From the NCBI GenBank assembly GCA_030180135.1, contig CM058237.1, forward strand, positions 38,833,126-38,897,125: a stretch of DNA of 64,000 nucleotides. Direction: 5' to 3'. How positions within the stretch are numbered: position 1 is the first letter of the stretch; the number at the start of each line of letters is the position of its first letter. The notes beneath the pieces were generated by a model. That model had not been told where the DNA came from. It made no database searches and worked only from the letters and a program-made list of their open reading frames with translations. This DNA is from Orychophragmus violaceus (Eukaryota; Streptophyta; Magnoliopsida; Brassicales; Brassicaceae). A program made the translations under genes and the position numbers. Positions 37,426 through 50,643 of this stretch are shown here, one piece after another.

Positions 37426-37929
37426 AAATGATAGTGGGAGAAAAGTTAGTGAGGAAGATGATTATTACGACGAAATAACTTCCCCTCACCAAAAAATGGA
37501 CTTGAATTAAATAACAAATTCCTTGTAGTGCTTTATGTCCATATGCTCGATAAGTTCAATCTCAGTGTCTTCTATGACTTCAAGTCGGTGGCGAGACTTT
37601 GTTGGACCGAAACCTGGATCCGCTCGGACTACCCTATTTCCAGATATCTCAATCCACTTTCCTTCATTTTTTCAAGTCTCGAGAAGTTATTTACTTCACC
37701 TGGATAAATGAACCAGTGCAATCTTGCATGCCAAAAACTCTGTCAAATATTTTTCACTTACTCTCTAGTCGGCCAAGATGTAACTCCAATATGGTCCATC
37801 TGCAAACAAATAGTATGGGTAGACGCAGAAAATCTTAATTCTGAAGTGCCAACCGGTTTCGGCTCTGTTAGGTTGTGTTTCTGCTATGTAGTTATAATGG
37901 ACCATTATGTTTTGGATCTGTTTTAGAGA
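37426..37929. repeat. Satellite monomer variant, 504 bp (deletion copy 1)
   Basis: Lacks 57 bp between ATGAAC and CAGTG at about 37711, with a GAAC microhomology at the junction, plus one T of a T-run. It carries private variants (CCAAAAACTC, GACGCAGAAAATC, TTAATTCTG, CCATTATGT) shared with the copy at 39616-40119. Confidence 0.9.
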
Positions 37930-39615
37930 AAATGATAGTGGGAGAAAAGTTAGTGAGGAAGATGATTATTACGATGAAATAACTTCCCCTCTCCAAAAAA
38001 TGGACTTGAATTAAATAACAAATTCCTTGTAGTGCTTTATGTCCAGATGCTCGATAAGTTCAATCTCAGTGTCTTCTATGACTACAAGTCGGTGGCGAGA
38101 CTTTGTGGGACCAAAACCTGGATCCGCTCGGACTACCCTATTTCCAGATATCTCAATCCACTTTCCTTCATTTTTTTCAAGTCTCGAGAAGTTATTTACT
38201 TCACCTGGATAAATGAACATTTCGATCTTGGCTCGCTGCGCGTAAGTGAAAGCATGAAGATCATAGAGTCAGAACCAGTGAAATCTTGCATGCCGAAAAC
38301 TCTGTCAAATATTTTTAACTTACTCTCTAGTCGGCCAAGATGTAACTCCAATATGGTCCATCTGCAAACAAATAGTATGGATAGACGCGGAAAATCTTAA
38401 CTCTGAAGTGCCAACCGGTTTCGGCTCTGTTAGGTTTTGTTTCTGCTATGTAGTTATAATGGACCATTGTGTTTTGGATCTATTTTAGAGAAAATGATAG
38501 TGGGAGAGAAGTTAGTGAGGAAGATGATTATTACGACGAAATAACTTCCCCTCACCAAAAAATGGACTTGAATTAAATAACAAATTCCTTGTAGTGCTTT
38601 ATGTCCAGATGCTCGATAAGTTCAATCTCAGTGTCTTCTATGACTTCAAGTCGGTGGCGAGACTTTGTTGGACCGAAACCTGGATCCGCTTGGACTACCC
38701 TATTTCCAGATATCTCAATCCACTTTCCTTCATTTTTTTCAAGTCTCGAGAAGTTATTTACTTCACATGGATAAATGAACATTTCGATCTTGGCTCGCTG
38801 CGCGTAAGTGAAAGCATGAAGATCATAGAGTCAGAACCAGTGCAATCTTGCATGCCGAAAACTCTGTCAAATATTTTTCACTTACTCTCTAGTCGGCCAA
38901 TATGTAACTCCAATATGGTCCATCTGCAAACAAATAGTATGGGCAGACACGGAAAATCTTAACTCTGAAGTGCCAACCGGTTTCGGCTCTGTTAGGTTGT
39001 GTTTCTGCTATGTAGTTATAATGGACCATTGTGTTTTGGATCTGTTTTAGAGAAAATGATAGTGGGAGAAAAGTTAGTGAGGAAGATGATTATTACGACG
39101 AAATAACTTCCCCTCACCAAAAAATGGACTTGAATTAAATAACAAATTCCTTGTAGTGCTTTATGTCCAGATGCTCGATAAGTTCAATCTCAGTGTCTTC
39201 TATGACTTCAAGTCGGTGGCGAGACTTTGTTGGACCGAAACCTGGATCCGCTCGGACTACCCTATTTCCAGATATCTCAATCCACTTTCCTTCATTTTTT
39301 TCAAGTCTCGAGAAGTTATTTACTTCACCTGGATAAATGAACATTTCGATCTTGGCTCGCTGCGCGTAAGTGAAAGCATGAAGATCATAGAGTCAGAACC
39401 AGTGCAATCTTGCATGCCGAAAACTATGTCAAATATTTTTCACTTACTCTCTAGTCGGCCAAGATGTAACTCCAATATGGTCCATCTGCAAACAAATAGT
39501 AATGGTAGACTCGGAAAATCTTAACTCTGAAGTGCCAACCGGTTTTGGCTCTGTTAGGTTGTGTTTCTGCTATGTAGTTATAATGGACCATTGTGTTTTG
39601 GATCTGTTTTAGAGA

Positions 39616-40119
39616 AAATGATAGTGGGAGAAAAGTTAGTGAGGAAGATGATTATTACGACGAAATAACTTCCCCTCACCAAAAAATGGACTTGAATTAA
39701 ATAACAAATTCCTTGTAGTGCTTTATGTCTAGATATTCGATAAGTTCAATCTCAGTGTCTTCTATGACTTCAAGTCGGTGGCGAGACTTTGTTGGACCGA
39801 AACCAGGATCCGCTCGGACTACCCTATTTCCAGATATCTCAATCCACTTTCCTTCATTTTTTCAAGTCTCGAGAAGTTATTTACTTCACCTGGATAAATG
39901 AACCAGTGCAATCTTGCATGCCAAAAACTCTGTCAAATATTTTTCACTTACTCTCTAGTCGGCCAAGATGTAACTCCAATATGGTCCATCTGCAAACAAA
40001 TAGTATGGGTAGACGCAGAAAATCTTAATTCTGAAGTGCCAACCGGTTTCGGCTCTGTTAGGTTGTGTTTCTGCTATGTAGTTATAATGGACCATTATGT
40101 TTTGGATCTGTTTTAGAGA
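39616..40119. repeat. Satellite monomer variant, 504 bp (deletion copy 2)
   Basis: Same 57-bp deletion and same private variants as 37426-37929, exactly 2190 bp downstream. Both copies are followed by a monomer with GACTACAAGTCGG and AGGTTTTGTTTCTGC. This is a higher-order duplication of at least two monomers. Confidence 0.9.
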
Positions 40120-40666
40120 AAATGATAGTGGGAGAAAAGTTAGTGAGGAAGATGATTATTACGATGATATAACTTCCCCTCACCAAAAAATGGACTTGAA
40201 TTAAATAACAAATTCCTTGTAGTGATTTATGTCCAGATGCTCGATAAGTTCAATCTCAGTGTCTTCTATGACTACAAGTCGGTGGCGAGACTTTGTTGGA
40301 CCAAAACCTGGATCCGCTCGGACTACCCTATTTCCAGATATCTCAATCCACTTTCCTTCATTTTTTTCAAGTCTCGAGAAGTTATTTACTTCACCTGGAT
40401 AAATGAACATTTCGATCTTGGCTCAAGCATGAAGATCATAGAGTCAGAACCAGTGAAATCTTGCATGCCGAAAACTCTGTCAAATATTTTTAACTTACTC
40501 TCTAGTCGGCCAAGATGTAACTCCAATATGGTCCATCTGCAAACAAATAGTATGGATAGACGCGGAAAATCTTAACTCTGAAGTGCCAACCGGTTTCGGC
40601 TCTGTTAGGTTTTGTTTCTGCTATGTAGTTATAATGGACCATTGTGTTTTGGATCTATTTTAGAGA
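40120..40666. repeat. Satellite monomer variant, 547 bp
   Basis: Lacks 15 bp (GGCTCAAGCATG at 40420 in place of the longer GCTGCGCGTAAGTG-containing stretch). Otherwise it matches the 37930-38491 copy, so the deletion is younger than the higher-order duplication. Confidence 0.85.
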
Positions 40667-43600
40667 AAATGATAGTGGGAGAGAAGTTAGTGAGGAAGAT
40701 GATTATTACGACGAAATAACTTCCCCTCACCAAAAAATGGACTTGAATTAAATAACAAATTCCTTGTAGTGCTTTATGTCCAGATGCTCGATAAGTTCAA
40801 TCTCAGTGTCTTCTATGACTTCAAGTCGGTGGCGAGACTTTGTTGGACCGAAACCAGGATCCGCTCGGACTACCCTATTTCCAGATATCTCAATCCACTT
40901 TCCTTCATTTTTTTCAAGTCTCGAGAAGTTATTTACTTCACCTGGATAAATGAACATTTCGATCTTGGCTCGCTGCGCGTAAGTGAAAGCATGAAGATCA
41001 TAGAGTCAGAACCAGTGCAATCTTGCATGCCGAAAACTATGTCAAATATTTTTCACTTACTCTCTAGTCGGCCAAGATGTAACTCCAATATGGTCCATCT
41101 GCAAACAAATAGTATTGGTAGACTCGGAAAATCTTAACTCTGAAGTGCCAACCGGTTTTGGCTCTGTTAGGTTGTGTTTCTGCTATGTAGTTATAATGGA
41201 CCATTGTGTTTTGGATCTGTTTTAGAGAAAATGATAGTGGGAGAAAAGTTAGTGAGGAAGATGATTATTACGACGAAATAACTTCCCGTCACCAAAAAAT
41301 GGACTTGAATTAAATAACAAATTCCTTGTAGTGCTTTATGTCCAGATGCTCGATAAGTTCAATCTCAGTGTCTTCTATGACTTCAAGTCGGTGGCGACAC
41401 TTTGTTGGACCGAAACCTGGATCCGCTCGGACTACCCTATTTCCAGATATCTCAATCCACTTTCCTTCATTTTTTCAAGTCTCGAGAAGTTATTTACTTC
41501 ACCTGGATAAATGAACATTTCGATCTTGGCTCGCTGCGCGTAAGTGAAAGCATGAAGATCATAGAGTCAGAACCAGTGCAATCTTGCATGCCGAAAACTC
41601 TGTCAAATATTTTTCACTTACTCTCTAGTCGGCCAAGATGTAACTCCAATATGGTCCATTTGCAAACAAATAGTATGGGCAGACGCGGAAAATCTTAACT
41701 CTGAAGTGCCAACCGGTTTCGGCTCTGTTAGGTTGTGTTTCTGCTATGTAGTTATAATGGACCATTGTGTTTTGGATCTGTTTTAGAGAAAATGATAGTG
41801 GGAGAAAAGTTAGTGAGGAAGATGATTATTACGACGAAATAACTTCCCCTCACCAAAAAATGGACTTGAATTAAATAACAAATTCCTTGTAGTGCTTTAT
41901 GTCCAGATACTCGATAAGTTCAATCTCAGTGTCTTCTATGACTTCAAGTCGGTGGCGAGACTTTGTTGGACCAAAACCTGGATCCGCTCGGACTACCCTA
42001 TTTCCAGATATCTCAATCCACTTTCCTTCATTTTTTTCAAGTCTCGAGAAGTTATTTACTTCACCTGGATAAATGAACATTTCGATATTGGCTCGCTGCG
42101 CGTAAGTGAAAGCATGAAGATCATAGAGTCAAAACCAGTGCAATCTTGCATGCCGAAAACTCTGTCAAATATTTTTCACTTACTCTCTAGTCGGCCAATA
42201 TGTAACTCCAATATGGTCCATCTGCAAACAAATAGTATGGGCAGACGCGGAAAATCTTAACTCTGAAGTGCCAACCGGTTTCGGCTCTGTTAGGTTGTGT
42301 TTCTGCTATGTAGTTATAATGGACCATTGTGTTTTGGATCTGTTTTAGAGAAAATGATAGTGGGAGAAAAGTTAGTGAGGAAGATTATTATTACGACGAA
42401 TTAACTTCCCCTCACCAAAAAATGGACTTGAATTAAATAACAAATTCCTTGTAGTGCTTTATGTCCAGATGCTCGATAAGTTCAATCTCAGTGTCTTCTA
42501 TGACTTCAAGTCAGTGGCGACACTTTGTTGGACCGAAACCTGGATCCGCTCGGACTACCCAATTTCCAGATATCTCAATCCACTTTCCTTCATTTTTTTC
42601 AAGTCTCGAGAAGTTATTTACTTCACCTGGATAAATGAACATTTCGATCTTGGCTCGCTGCGCGTAAGTGAAAGCATGAAGATCATAGAGTCAGAACCAG
42701 TGAAATCTTGCATGCCGAAAACTCTGTCAAATATTTTTAACTTACTCTCTAGTCGGCCAAGATGTAACTCCAATATGGTCCATCTGCAAACAAATAGTAT
42801 TGGTAGACTCGGAAAATCTTAACTCTGAAGTGCCAACCGGTTTTGGCTCTGTTAGGTTGTGTTTCTGCTATGTAGTTTTAATGGACCATTGTGTTTTGGA
42901 TCTGTTTTAGAGAAAATGATAGTGGGAGAAAAGTTAGTGAGGAAGATGATTATTACGACGAAATAACTTCCCCTCACCAAAAGATGGACTTGAATTAAAT
43001 AACAAATTCCTTGTAGTGCTTTATGTCCAGATGCTCGATAAGTTCAATCTCAGTGTCTTCTATGACTTCAAGTCGGTGGCGAGACTTTGTTGGACCAAAA
43101 CCTGGATCCGCTCGGACTACCCTATTTCCAGATATCTCAATCCACTTTCCTTCATTTTTTTTCAAGTCTCGAGAAGTTATTTACTTCACCTGGATAAATG
43201 AACATTTCGATCTTGGCTCGCTGCGCGTAAGTGAAGCATGAAGATCATAGAGTCAGAACCAGTGAAATCTTGCATGCGGAAAACTCTGTCAAATATTTTT
43301 AACTTACTCTCTAGTCGGCCAAGATGTAACTCCAATATGGTCCATCTGCAAACAAATAGTATGGATAGACGCGGAAAATCTTAACTCTGAAGTGCCAACC
43401 GGTTTCGGCTCTGTTAGGTTGTGTTTCTGCTATGTAGTTATAATGGACCATTGTGTTTTGGATCTATTTTAGAGAAATGATAGTGGGAGAGAAGTTAGTG
43501 AGGAAGATGATTATTACGACGAAATAACTTCCCCTCTACAAAAAATGGACTTGAATTAAATAACAAATTCCTTGTAGTGCTTTATGTCCAGATGCTCGAT

Positions 43601-45214
43601 AAGTTCAATCTCAGTGTCTTCTATGACTTCAAGTCGGTGGCGAGACTTTGTTGGACCAAAACCCGGATTCGCTCGGACTACCCTATTTCCAGATATCTCA
43701 ATCCACTTTCCTTCATTTTTTTCAAGTCTCGAGAAGTTATTTACTTCACCTGGATAAATGAACATTTCGATCTTGGCTCGCTGCGCGTAAGTGAAAGCAT
43801 GAAGATCATAGAGTCAGAACCAGTGAAATCTTGCATGCCGAAAACTCTGTCAAATATTTTTAACTTACTCTCTAGTCGGCCAAGATGTAACTCCAATATG
43901 TTCCATCTGCAAACAAATAGTATGGATAGACGCGGAAAATCTTAACTCTGAAGTGCCAACCGGTTTCGGCTCTGTTAGGTTGTGTTTCTGCTATGTAGTT
44001 ATAATGGACCATTGTGTTTTGGATCTGTTTTAGAGAAAATGATAGTGGGAGAAAATTTAGTGAGGAAGATGATTATTACGACGAAATAACTTCCCCTCAC
44101 CAAAAAATGGACTTGAATTAAATAACAAATTCCTTGTAGTGCTTTATGTCTAGATATTCGATAAGTTCAATCTCAGTGTCTTCTATGACTTCAAGTCGGT
44201 GGCGAGACTTTGTTGGACCGAAACCTGGATCTGCTCGGACTACCCTATTTCCAGATATCTCAATCCACTTTCCTTCATTTTTTTCAAGTCTCGAGAAGTT
44301 ATTTACTTCACCTGGATAAATGAACATTTCGATCTTGGCTCGCTGCGCGTAAGTGAAAGCATGAAGATCATAGAGTCAGAACCAGTGAAATCTTGCATGC
44401 CAAAAACTCTGTCAAATATTTTTAACTTACTCTCTAGTCGGCCAAGATGTAACTCCAATATGGTCCATCTGCAAACAAATAGTATGGGTAGACGCGGAAA
44501 ATCTTAACTCTGAAGTGCCAAACGGTTTCGGCTCTGTTAGGTTGTGTTTCTGCTATGTAGTTATAATGGACCAATGTGTTTTGGATCTATTTTAGAGAAA
44601 ATGATAGTGGGAGAGAAGTTAGTGAGGAAGATGATTATTACGACGAAATAACTTCCCCTCACCAAAAAATGGACTTGAATTAAATAACAAATTCCTTGTA
44701 GTGCTTTATGTCCAGATGCTCGATAAGTTCAATCTCAGTGTCTTCTATGACTTCAAGTCGGTGGCGAGACTTTGTTGGACCGAAACCTGGATCCGCTCGG
44801 ACTACCCTATTTCCAGATATCTCAATCCACTTTCCTTCATTTTTTTCAAGTCTCGAGAAGTTATTTACTTCACCTGGATAAATGAACATTTCGATCTTGG
44901 CTCGCTGCGCGTAAGTGAAAGCATGAAGATCATAGAGTCAGAACCAGTGCAATCTTGCATGCCGAAAACTCTGTCAAATATTTTTCACTTACTCTCTAGT
45001 CGGCCAAGATGTAACTCCAATATGGTCCATCTGCAAACAAATAGTATGGGCAGACGCGGAAAATCTTAACTCTGAAGTGCCAACCGGTTTCGGCTCTATT
45101 AGGTTGTGTTTCTGCTATGTAGTTATAATGGACCATTGTGTTTTGGATCTGTTTTAGAGAAAATGATAGTGGGAGAAAAGTTAGTGAGGAAGATGATTTT
45201 TACGACGAAATAAC

Positions 45215-45855
45215 TGTTGGATCCCACTGGATCTAGGGTTTGATATATTGAATGACAACCAACCTCGTTCTTACCTTTCTGGCAGCGGAATTGAGATGGT
45301 GAACGAGATCAGTGGAGCAACGCAAACACCTTGCCTCTACCAGATACACACGCACGCTCGCTGGAAACGGGATGCTAGTGCCGGATCAATGGGAATCGAT
45401 TCTCTCTGGTGTTTCTACTGTTTCTATCAAGAAAAGTGGACGGCTAAGTGTTTAGGTCGAAACTTACTTGTTATATTCGACCTAAAACACAATTAACCGG
45501 GCCAGACTTAATCAAGTCTTAATTCGAAAAGCCTTTCGAAAAAACCTGAACTGTGTCGACCGACACACAAGCTGTGTCGATCGACACAACACCATTTTAT
45601 CGATTATAATGTGTATCCAATACACATCAATATGATCATTACCATAATGATCATTCCCATGTCGTAGCTTCCAGTTTGCTTAGGTGTGTGACCTTATAGG
45701 ATCATATAGTACTGGTAGTAAGTCCATAACTTACAGATTGCAAGAGGCTTCTAGCAAAATATTGCAACCACCCAGTACTATACGAATGTCTGATCTCGAC
45801 ACACAACTATCATCAGGAGTGAGTACAAGTGTGATTTCAGGACACTATCCCAACA
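45215..45855 (-). repeat. E3 3' LTR (left copy)
   Basis: 641 bp. It is 15 bp longer than the other copy because of a tandem duplication of an ATGATCATT-containing segment near 45631-45660. Contains one palindrome pair at 45553-45587. Confidence 0.93.
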
Positions 45856-45866
45856 ATCTCCCACTT
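45856..45866 (-). promoter_or_regulatory. E3 polypurine tract
   Basis: On + the sequence is ATCTCCCACTT, i.e. AAGTGGGAGAT on the element strand, abutting the LTR. It is identical to the E1 and E2 tracts. Confidence 0.85.
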
Positions 45867-46675
45867 GTATTGGAATCATCAATTCCTATAATCCTTTTGT
45901 CTCTATATCTCGATTTGGCATAAGGCAAGATTGGTGTCATCCTTATTAAGCCAACATCGTGTTTATCGAACTCCTGATCTCATACTGAATATTACAAACA
46001 ACTGAACTACAGTTCGTTTGAGTGCGGCCACACATTTTCTCAGTATTAAATCTTCGATAGGCCCTGAGATATATATCTCCCGTTATACAGGAGGGACAAA
46101 TCCCATCTTGTTCCATCCCTGTTTCAACGCACACTTCATGATATACTTGAACAGTGCTGTTATAGTCGCCAGTTACGGGTCGACGTTTGACAAAGTCAAA
46201 GTGTACCAATTCATATGCAAGAAAGCATGATGAACTCAGGTATAAGGACTATACTCTATAGTCGTAATGAGAACCTCTTATGACACAGATATAACTATCT
46301 TGTAGACTTCTCATTAGCGGGTCATGTCCGATCATATGTTCACTAACATATACCTATGTGACTGACTGCGATAATCATATCATTGGCTCCATGAAACTTA
46401 GCCAACAGTCACCTCACAATCTAGTCTCTAACGGTTGTCAGTGTCCCAATTCTACAACCTCGACTAGGGACAAAATAATTTATTAACTTATAGGGTTTCA
46501 TGATCAAGTCCTCAACTTGATGACCTATAATATGTCATAAACTTATTTTGGGACCATTATTTAGATCACAATAAATAATGCTGAAATCAAATTTCATTAA
46601 ACATTTCCAAAAGAATGTTTACAAGAGCGTCTTATTATAACTAAAATAAAACTAAAACTCCCACTAGAATCAAGA
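45867..46675 (-). other. E3 3' non-coding region
   Basis: About 0.8 kb without a credible ORF. It shares words with the E1/E2 3' regions on the opposite strand, for example the complements of GACTATAGAGTATAGTC and GGGATTTGTCCCTCC. Confidence 0.75.
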
Positions 46676-49600
46676 TTACATCTTTAGATCTCTAATGCCT
46701 ACAGCAGTCGTATGACTCTCATGCTTAGGCCTTGGGAGTGACTTAGTCATAGGATCAGCGACATTCTCATCTGTCGGAACTCGGCTGATCTTCACATCAC
46801 CTCTATTGACGATATCACGAATCAGGTGATATCTCCTCTCCACGTGTTTGGACTTCTGGTGTGACCTGGGTTCTTTCGCCTGGGCAATGGCTCCGTTGTT
46901 ATCACAAAACAAAGCCACTGGCTCCAAGATACTAGGAACCACACCAAGTTCAGTCATGAACTTCTTGATCCAAACAGCTTCCTTTGCCGCTTCTGAAGCA
47001 GCAACATATTCAGCTTCCGTTGTGGAATCAGCTACGGTATTCTGCTTAGAGCTCTTCCAGCTCACTGCACCGCCATTTAGACAGAAGACATATCCAGATT
47101 GTGATCGGAAATTGTCTCTGTCTGTCTGAAAGCTCGCATCGGTGAATCCATTCACCACAAGTTCTTCACTTCCTCCATACACAAGGAATTTATCCTTAGT
47201 ATGTCTCAAATACTTGAGAATATTCTTGACAGCTGTCCAGTGAACTTCACCTGGATCAGATTGGTATCTACTCGTCATGCTTAACGCGTAAGCTACATCT
47301 GGACGAGTGCAGAGCATGTCATACATAATAGATCCTATTGCAGAAGCATAAGGAATCCTATTTATGCGTTCTCGCTCAGCAGGTGTCGCCGGACACTGCT
47401 TCTTGCTGAGACTCATGCCATGAGACATTGGTATGAAGCCCTTCTTGGAATCTTGCATCCTGAATCTGTGCAACACCTTATCAATATAAGTGTCCTGGCA
47501 CAATCCAATCAGCCTATTCAATCTATCTCTGTAGATTCTGATTCCAAGAATGTATGCGGCTTCTCCCATGTCTTTCATGGAAAAACAACTTCCGAGCCAA
47601 GTCTTGACAGACTGAAGCAACGGAACGTCATTACCGAGGAGGAGTATGTCATCGACATACAGTACAAGAAACGCAATTTTTGCTCCCACTAGTCTTCTTG
47701 TAAACACATGGTTCCTCTTCGTTCTTGATGAAACCAAATTGTTTAACTGATTCATCAAAACGAAGATTCCAACTCCGAGATGCTTGCTTCAATCCATAAA
47801 TGGATTTATGAAGCTTGCATACCTTCCCAGCGTTCTTAGGATCGACAAAACCTTCAGGCTGTGTCATATACACATCCTCTTCCAGAATACCATTCAGGAA
47901 TGCGGTTTTGACATCCATTTGCCAAATCTCATAATCATAATGAGCGGCAATCGCTAGAAGAATCCGAATGGATTTAAGCATAGTGACTGGGGAATAGGTT
48001 TCATCATAGTCAATACCATGAATTTGCTTGAAACCTTTAGCCACCAACCTCGCTTTGTAAATCTGTACATTGCCATCCACGTCAATCTTCTTCTTGAAGA
48101 TCCATTTACACTTCAATGGCTTTTGCACCATTAGGTAAATCGACCAAGGACCATACTTGGTTTTCTGACATGGATCCCATTTCGGATTTAGAGGCTCCAA
48201 GCCACTTTTCGGAGTCCGGGTCCATCATTGCTTCCGCGAAGGTCGCTGGTTCGTCACTTTCAATGATCATTAGATCATTGGAATCGGTTACGAGAAATCC
48301 ATAGTATCTCTCGGGTTCGTGACGGATCCTTCCGGACCTGCGAACTTCAGGCTCCACAGGTGCCGGTTCCACAGAACTTTGTGGATCCAGATGCTGCTCT
48401 TCCTCAATAGGATGAGTAGCTTCCTGTGCATCTTGAATTTCTTCAAGATGTACTTTACTCCCACTGTTTTTCTTAGAGAGAAACTCCCTCTCAAGAAAAG
48501 AACAGTCCCGAGCAACAAATACTTTGTTCTCAGATTGGTTGTAAAAGTAGTATGCCTTGGTTTCCTTAGGATAACCAACGAAGTAGCATTTATCTGATTT
48601 GGGTGCAAGCTTGTCAGAGATTAATCGTTTGACATAAGCTTCACATCCTCAAATCCTCAGGAAAGACAGACTAGGAACATTCCCAGTCCACATTTCATGT
48701 GGTGTCTTTTCCACTGATTTAGATAGCACCCTATTTAGTGTAAACGCAGACGTTTCTAGAGCGTATCCCCAAAAGGATAATGGAAGATTAGAATGACTCA
48801 TCATAGACCGAACCATATCCAATAAGGTTCGATTCCTCCTCTCTGACACTCCATTCCATTGGGGTGTACCAGGAGGAGTGAGTTGTGAAATAATTCCACA
48901 CTCGCTCAGATAGTCGCTGAATTCTTGACTCAAGTATTCTCCTCCGCGATCCGATCGCAGAACTTTGATACTTTTGCCAAGTTCATTCTGTACTTCATTC
49001 TTGAATTCCTTGAATCTATCAAAGGATTCTGACTTGTGTCTCATCAAATAGACATAGCCATACCTACTGAAGTCATCAGTGAAGGTAATGAAGTACTCGT
49101 AATTTCCTCTGGCAACAGTACTCATCGGCCCACATACATCAGTATGAATAAGGCCCAATAAGTCACTGGCCCTTTCATTTGGTTTGTTGAAAGGGGCTCT
49201 AGCCATTTTGCCCACCAAGCAAGATTCGCATTTCTCACATGATTCAAAATCAAATGATCCCAGAAGCCCATTTCGATGGAGCCTTTGGATGCGTTTCTCA
49301 TTGATATGGCCCAAACGACAATGCCATAAGAAAGTCGGGTTTTCGTTATTGGACTTAAACCGCTTTGTATTTATGTTAAAGTTAGGCATTTCTTGGTCTA
49401 ATACATATAACCCATTATCTAATGGGGCGCTACCATAATACGTACCATCACGATTAAAAGAACAAACTTTATTCTTAACAGCAAAATCAAAACCTTCCAA
49501 ATCCAAAACGGAAACTAAAATTATGTTTCTGCTAATCGCAGGTACAAAGTAGCAATTATTTAAAATTAAAACCATGCCCGAAGGTAAGGACAACTCGTAG

Positions 49601-50643
49601 GTGCCTACGGCCAGTGCAGCAACCTTAGCTCCATTTCCGACCCGTAGCTCTACTTGTCCTTTCTTCAACGTCCTACTGTTTCTTAGTGCCTGCACATCAG
49701 TACAAATGTGAGCACCGCAGCCGGTATCCAATACCCACGAAGTAGAACGAGAAGATATAACATTAAGTTCGATAACATAAATACCTGAATCAGACGCATC
49801 ATACGTCTTTTTCAGCTTCTTGTAATCTTCCTTGAACTTCTTGCAGTCTCTTTTCCAATGCCCCAACTGCTTGCAGTAGTTGCACTTATCCTCAGGAGAA
49901 GGCCCGGATTTGGGCTTGGGATTGGGCTTGTCTTGACTTTCAGTCTCGACAACCTGGGCCTTTCCCTTGTCCTTCTTCGGTTTCTTAAACCTTTTACCCC
50001 CTTGTACCATCAGGACACTGGGAGTAGCCTTCTTGAGATTCGGCTCTGCTGTCTTCAGCATGCCGTGCAACTCAGTCAATGTCTTAGTCATGTTTTGCAT
50101 GTTGTAGTTCATGATGAACTGATCAAAACACGACGGCAAAGACTGCAGAATCATGTCAGTGGCTAGCTCCTGGCTAATGGCACAGTCCAGTTTCCCCAGG
50201 TTATCAATGTAACCCATCATTTTAAGGACATGAGGACTTACTGGACTGTCCTTAGCCATCTTGCAATCCATGAGAGATTTAACCGTCTGGTATCTCTCTG
50301 TGCGAGCTTGCTCCTGAAACAAAGCTTTCAGGCTGTTAATCATCTCAATGGGTGACATCACGTTCTCATATTGCTTCTGCAGCTCAGAGTTCATAGTCAC
50401 CAGCATTAGACAATTAACATCTTTGACATCAGCTGAATGCTTATCCCAAGCATTCTTTTCTGTCTGCGGGGCATTGGAACGTGGCCTCTCGGTGAGAACT
50501 CTTTCAAGGACATATTCCTTGTTCTCCTGCCTGAGAACTATTCTCAGGTTCCGATACCATTCCAAGAAATTAGATCCATTTAACTTGTCCTTCTCAAGGA
50601 CGGATCTTAGTGAGAAAGTGTTGATGTGAGTTCAGACAGACAT
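46676..50643 (-). pseudogene. E3 gag-pol polyprotein, broken
   Basis: Starts at ATG 50643, but codon 4 is a stop (TGA, 50632-50634). The rest is open to a nonsense codon at 48649-48651 (TGA where E2 has TGG in LRIWGCE). Domains seen: Gag, CCHC knuckle CNYCKQLGHWKRDC, protease DTGCGAHIC, GAG-pre-integrase HCRLGH...CEKCESC, and an integrase with HTDVCGP, RSDRGGEY and NGVSERRNR. The frame reopens from 48648, with an RRSGRIRHEPERY tether before reverse transcriptase. One extra A in a GCAAAAGCC context near 48120 shifts the frame. A second shift occurs in the A-run near 47680. YVDD is at 47659-47648. RNase H runs to the stop at 46676. At least four lesions make it inactive. Codon-level similarity to E2 is high throughout. 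Confidence 0.92.

Larger units (their letters stand above)
16508..45214. repeat. 562-bp satellite array, main segment
   Basis: About 28.7 kb holding 51 monomers by the GTGCTTTATGTCCAG landmark (first at 16750, last at 44701). Most periods are exactly 562. Several are 561 (one G missing in TATGGGTAGACGC), and 551, 504 and 547 bp versions carry deletions. Copies between about 21.8 and 36.3 kb are almost identical and differ only at a few recurring sites: GTGCAATC versus GTGAAATC, AACTCTGTC versus AACTATGTC, TTTTAACTT versus TTTTCACTT, TATGGGTAG versus TATGGATAG or TATGGTAG. Copies from 36.4 to 45.2 kb are more divergent. This is typical of homogenisation by unequal exchange with relaxed edges. 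Confidence 0.97.

Noticed and set aside
16508..45214. CRISPR-like or rDNA-type array
   Set aside because: There are no short repeats with unique spacers. The whole 562-bp unit repeats without variable spacers and contains no rRNA signature.
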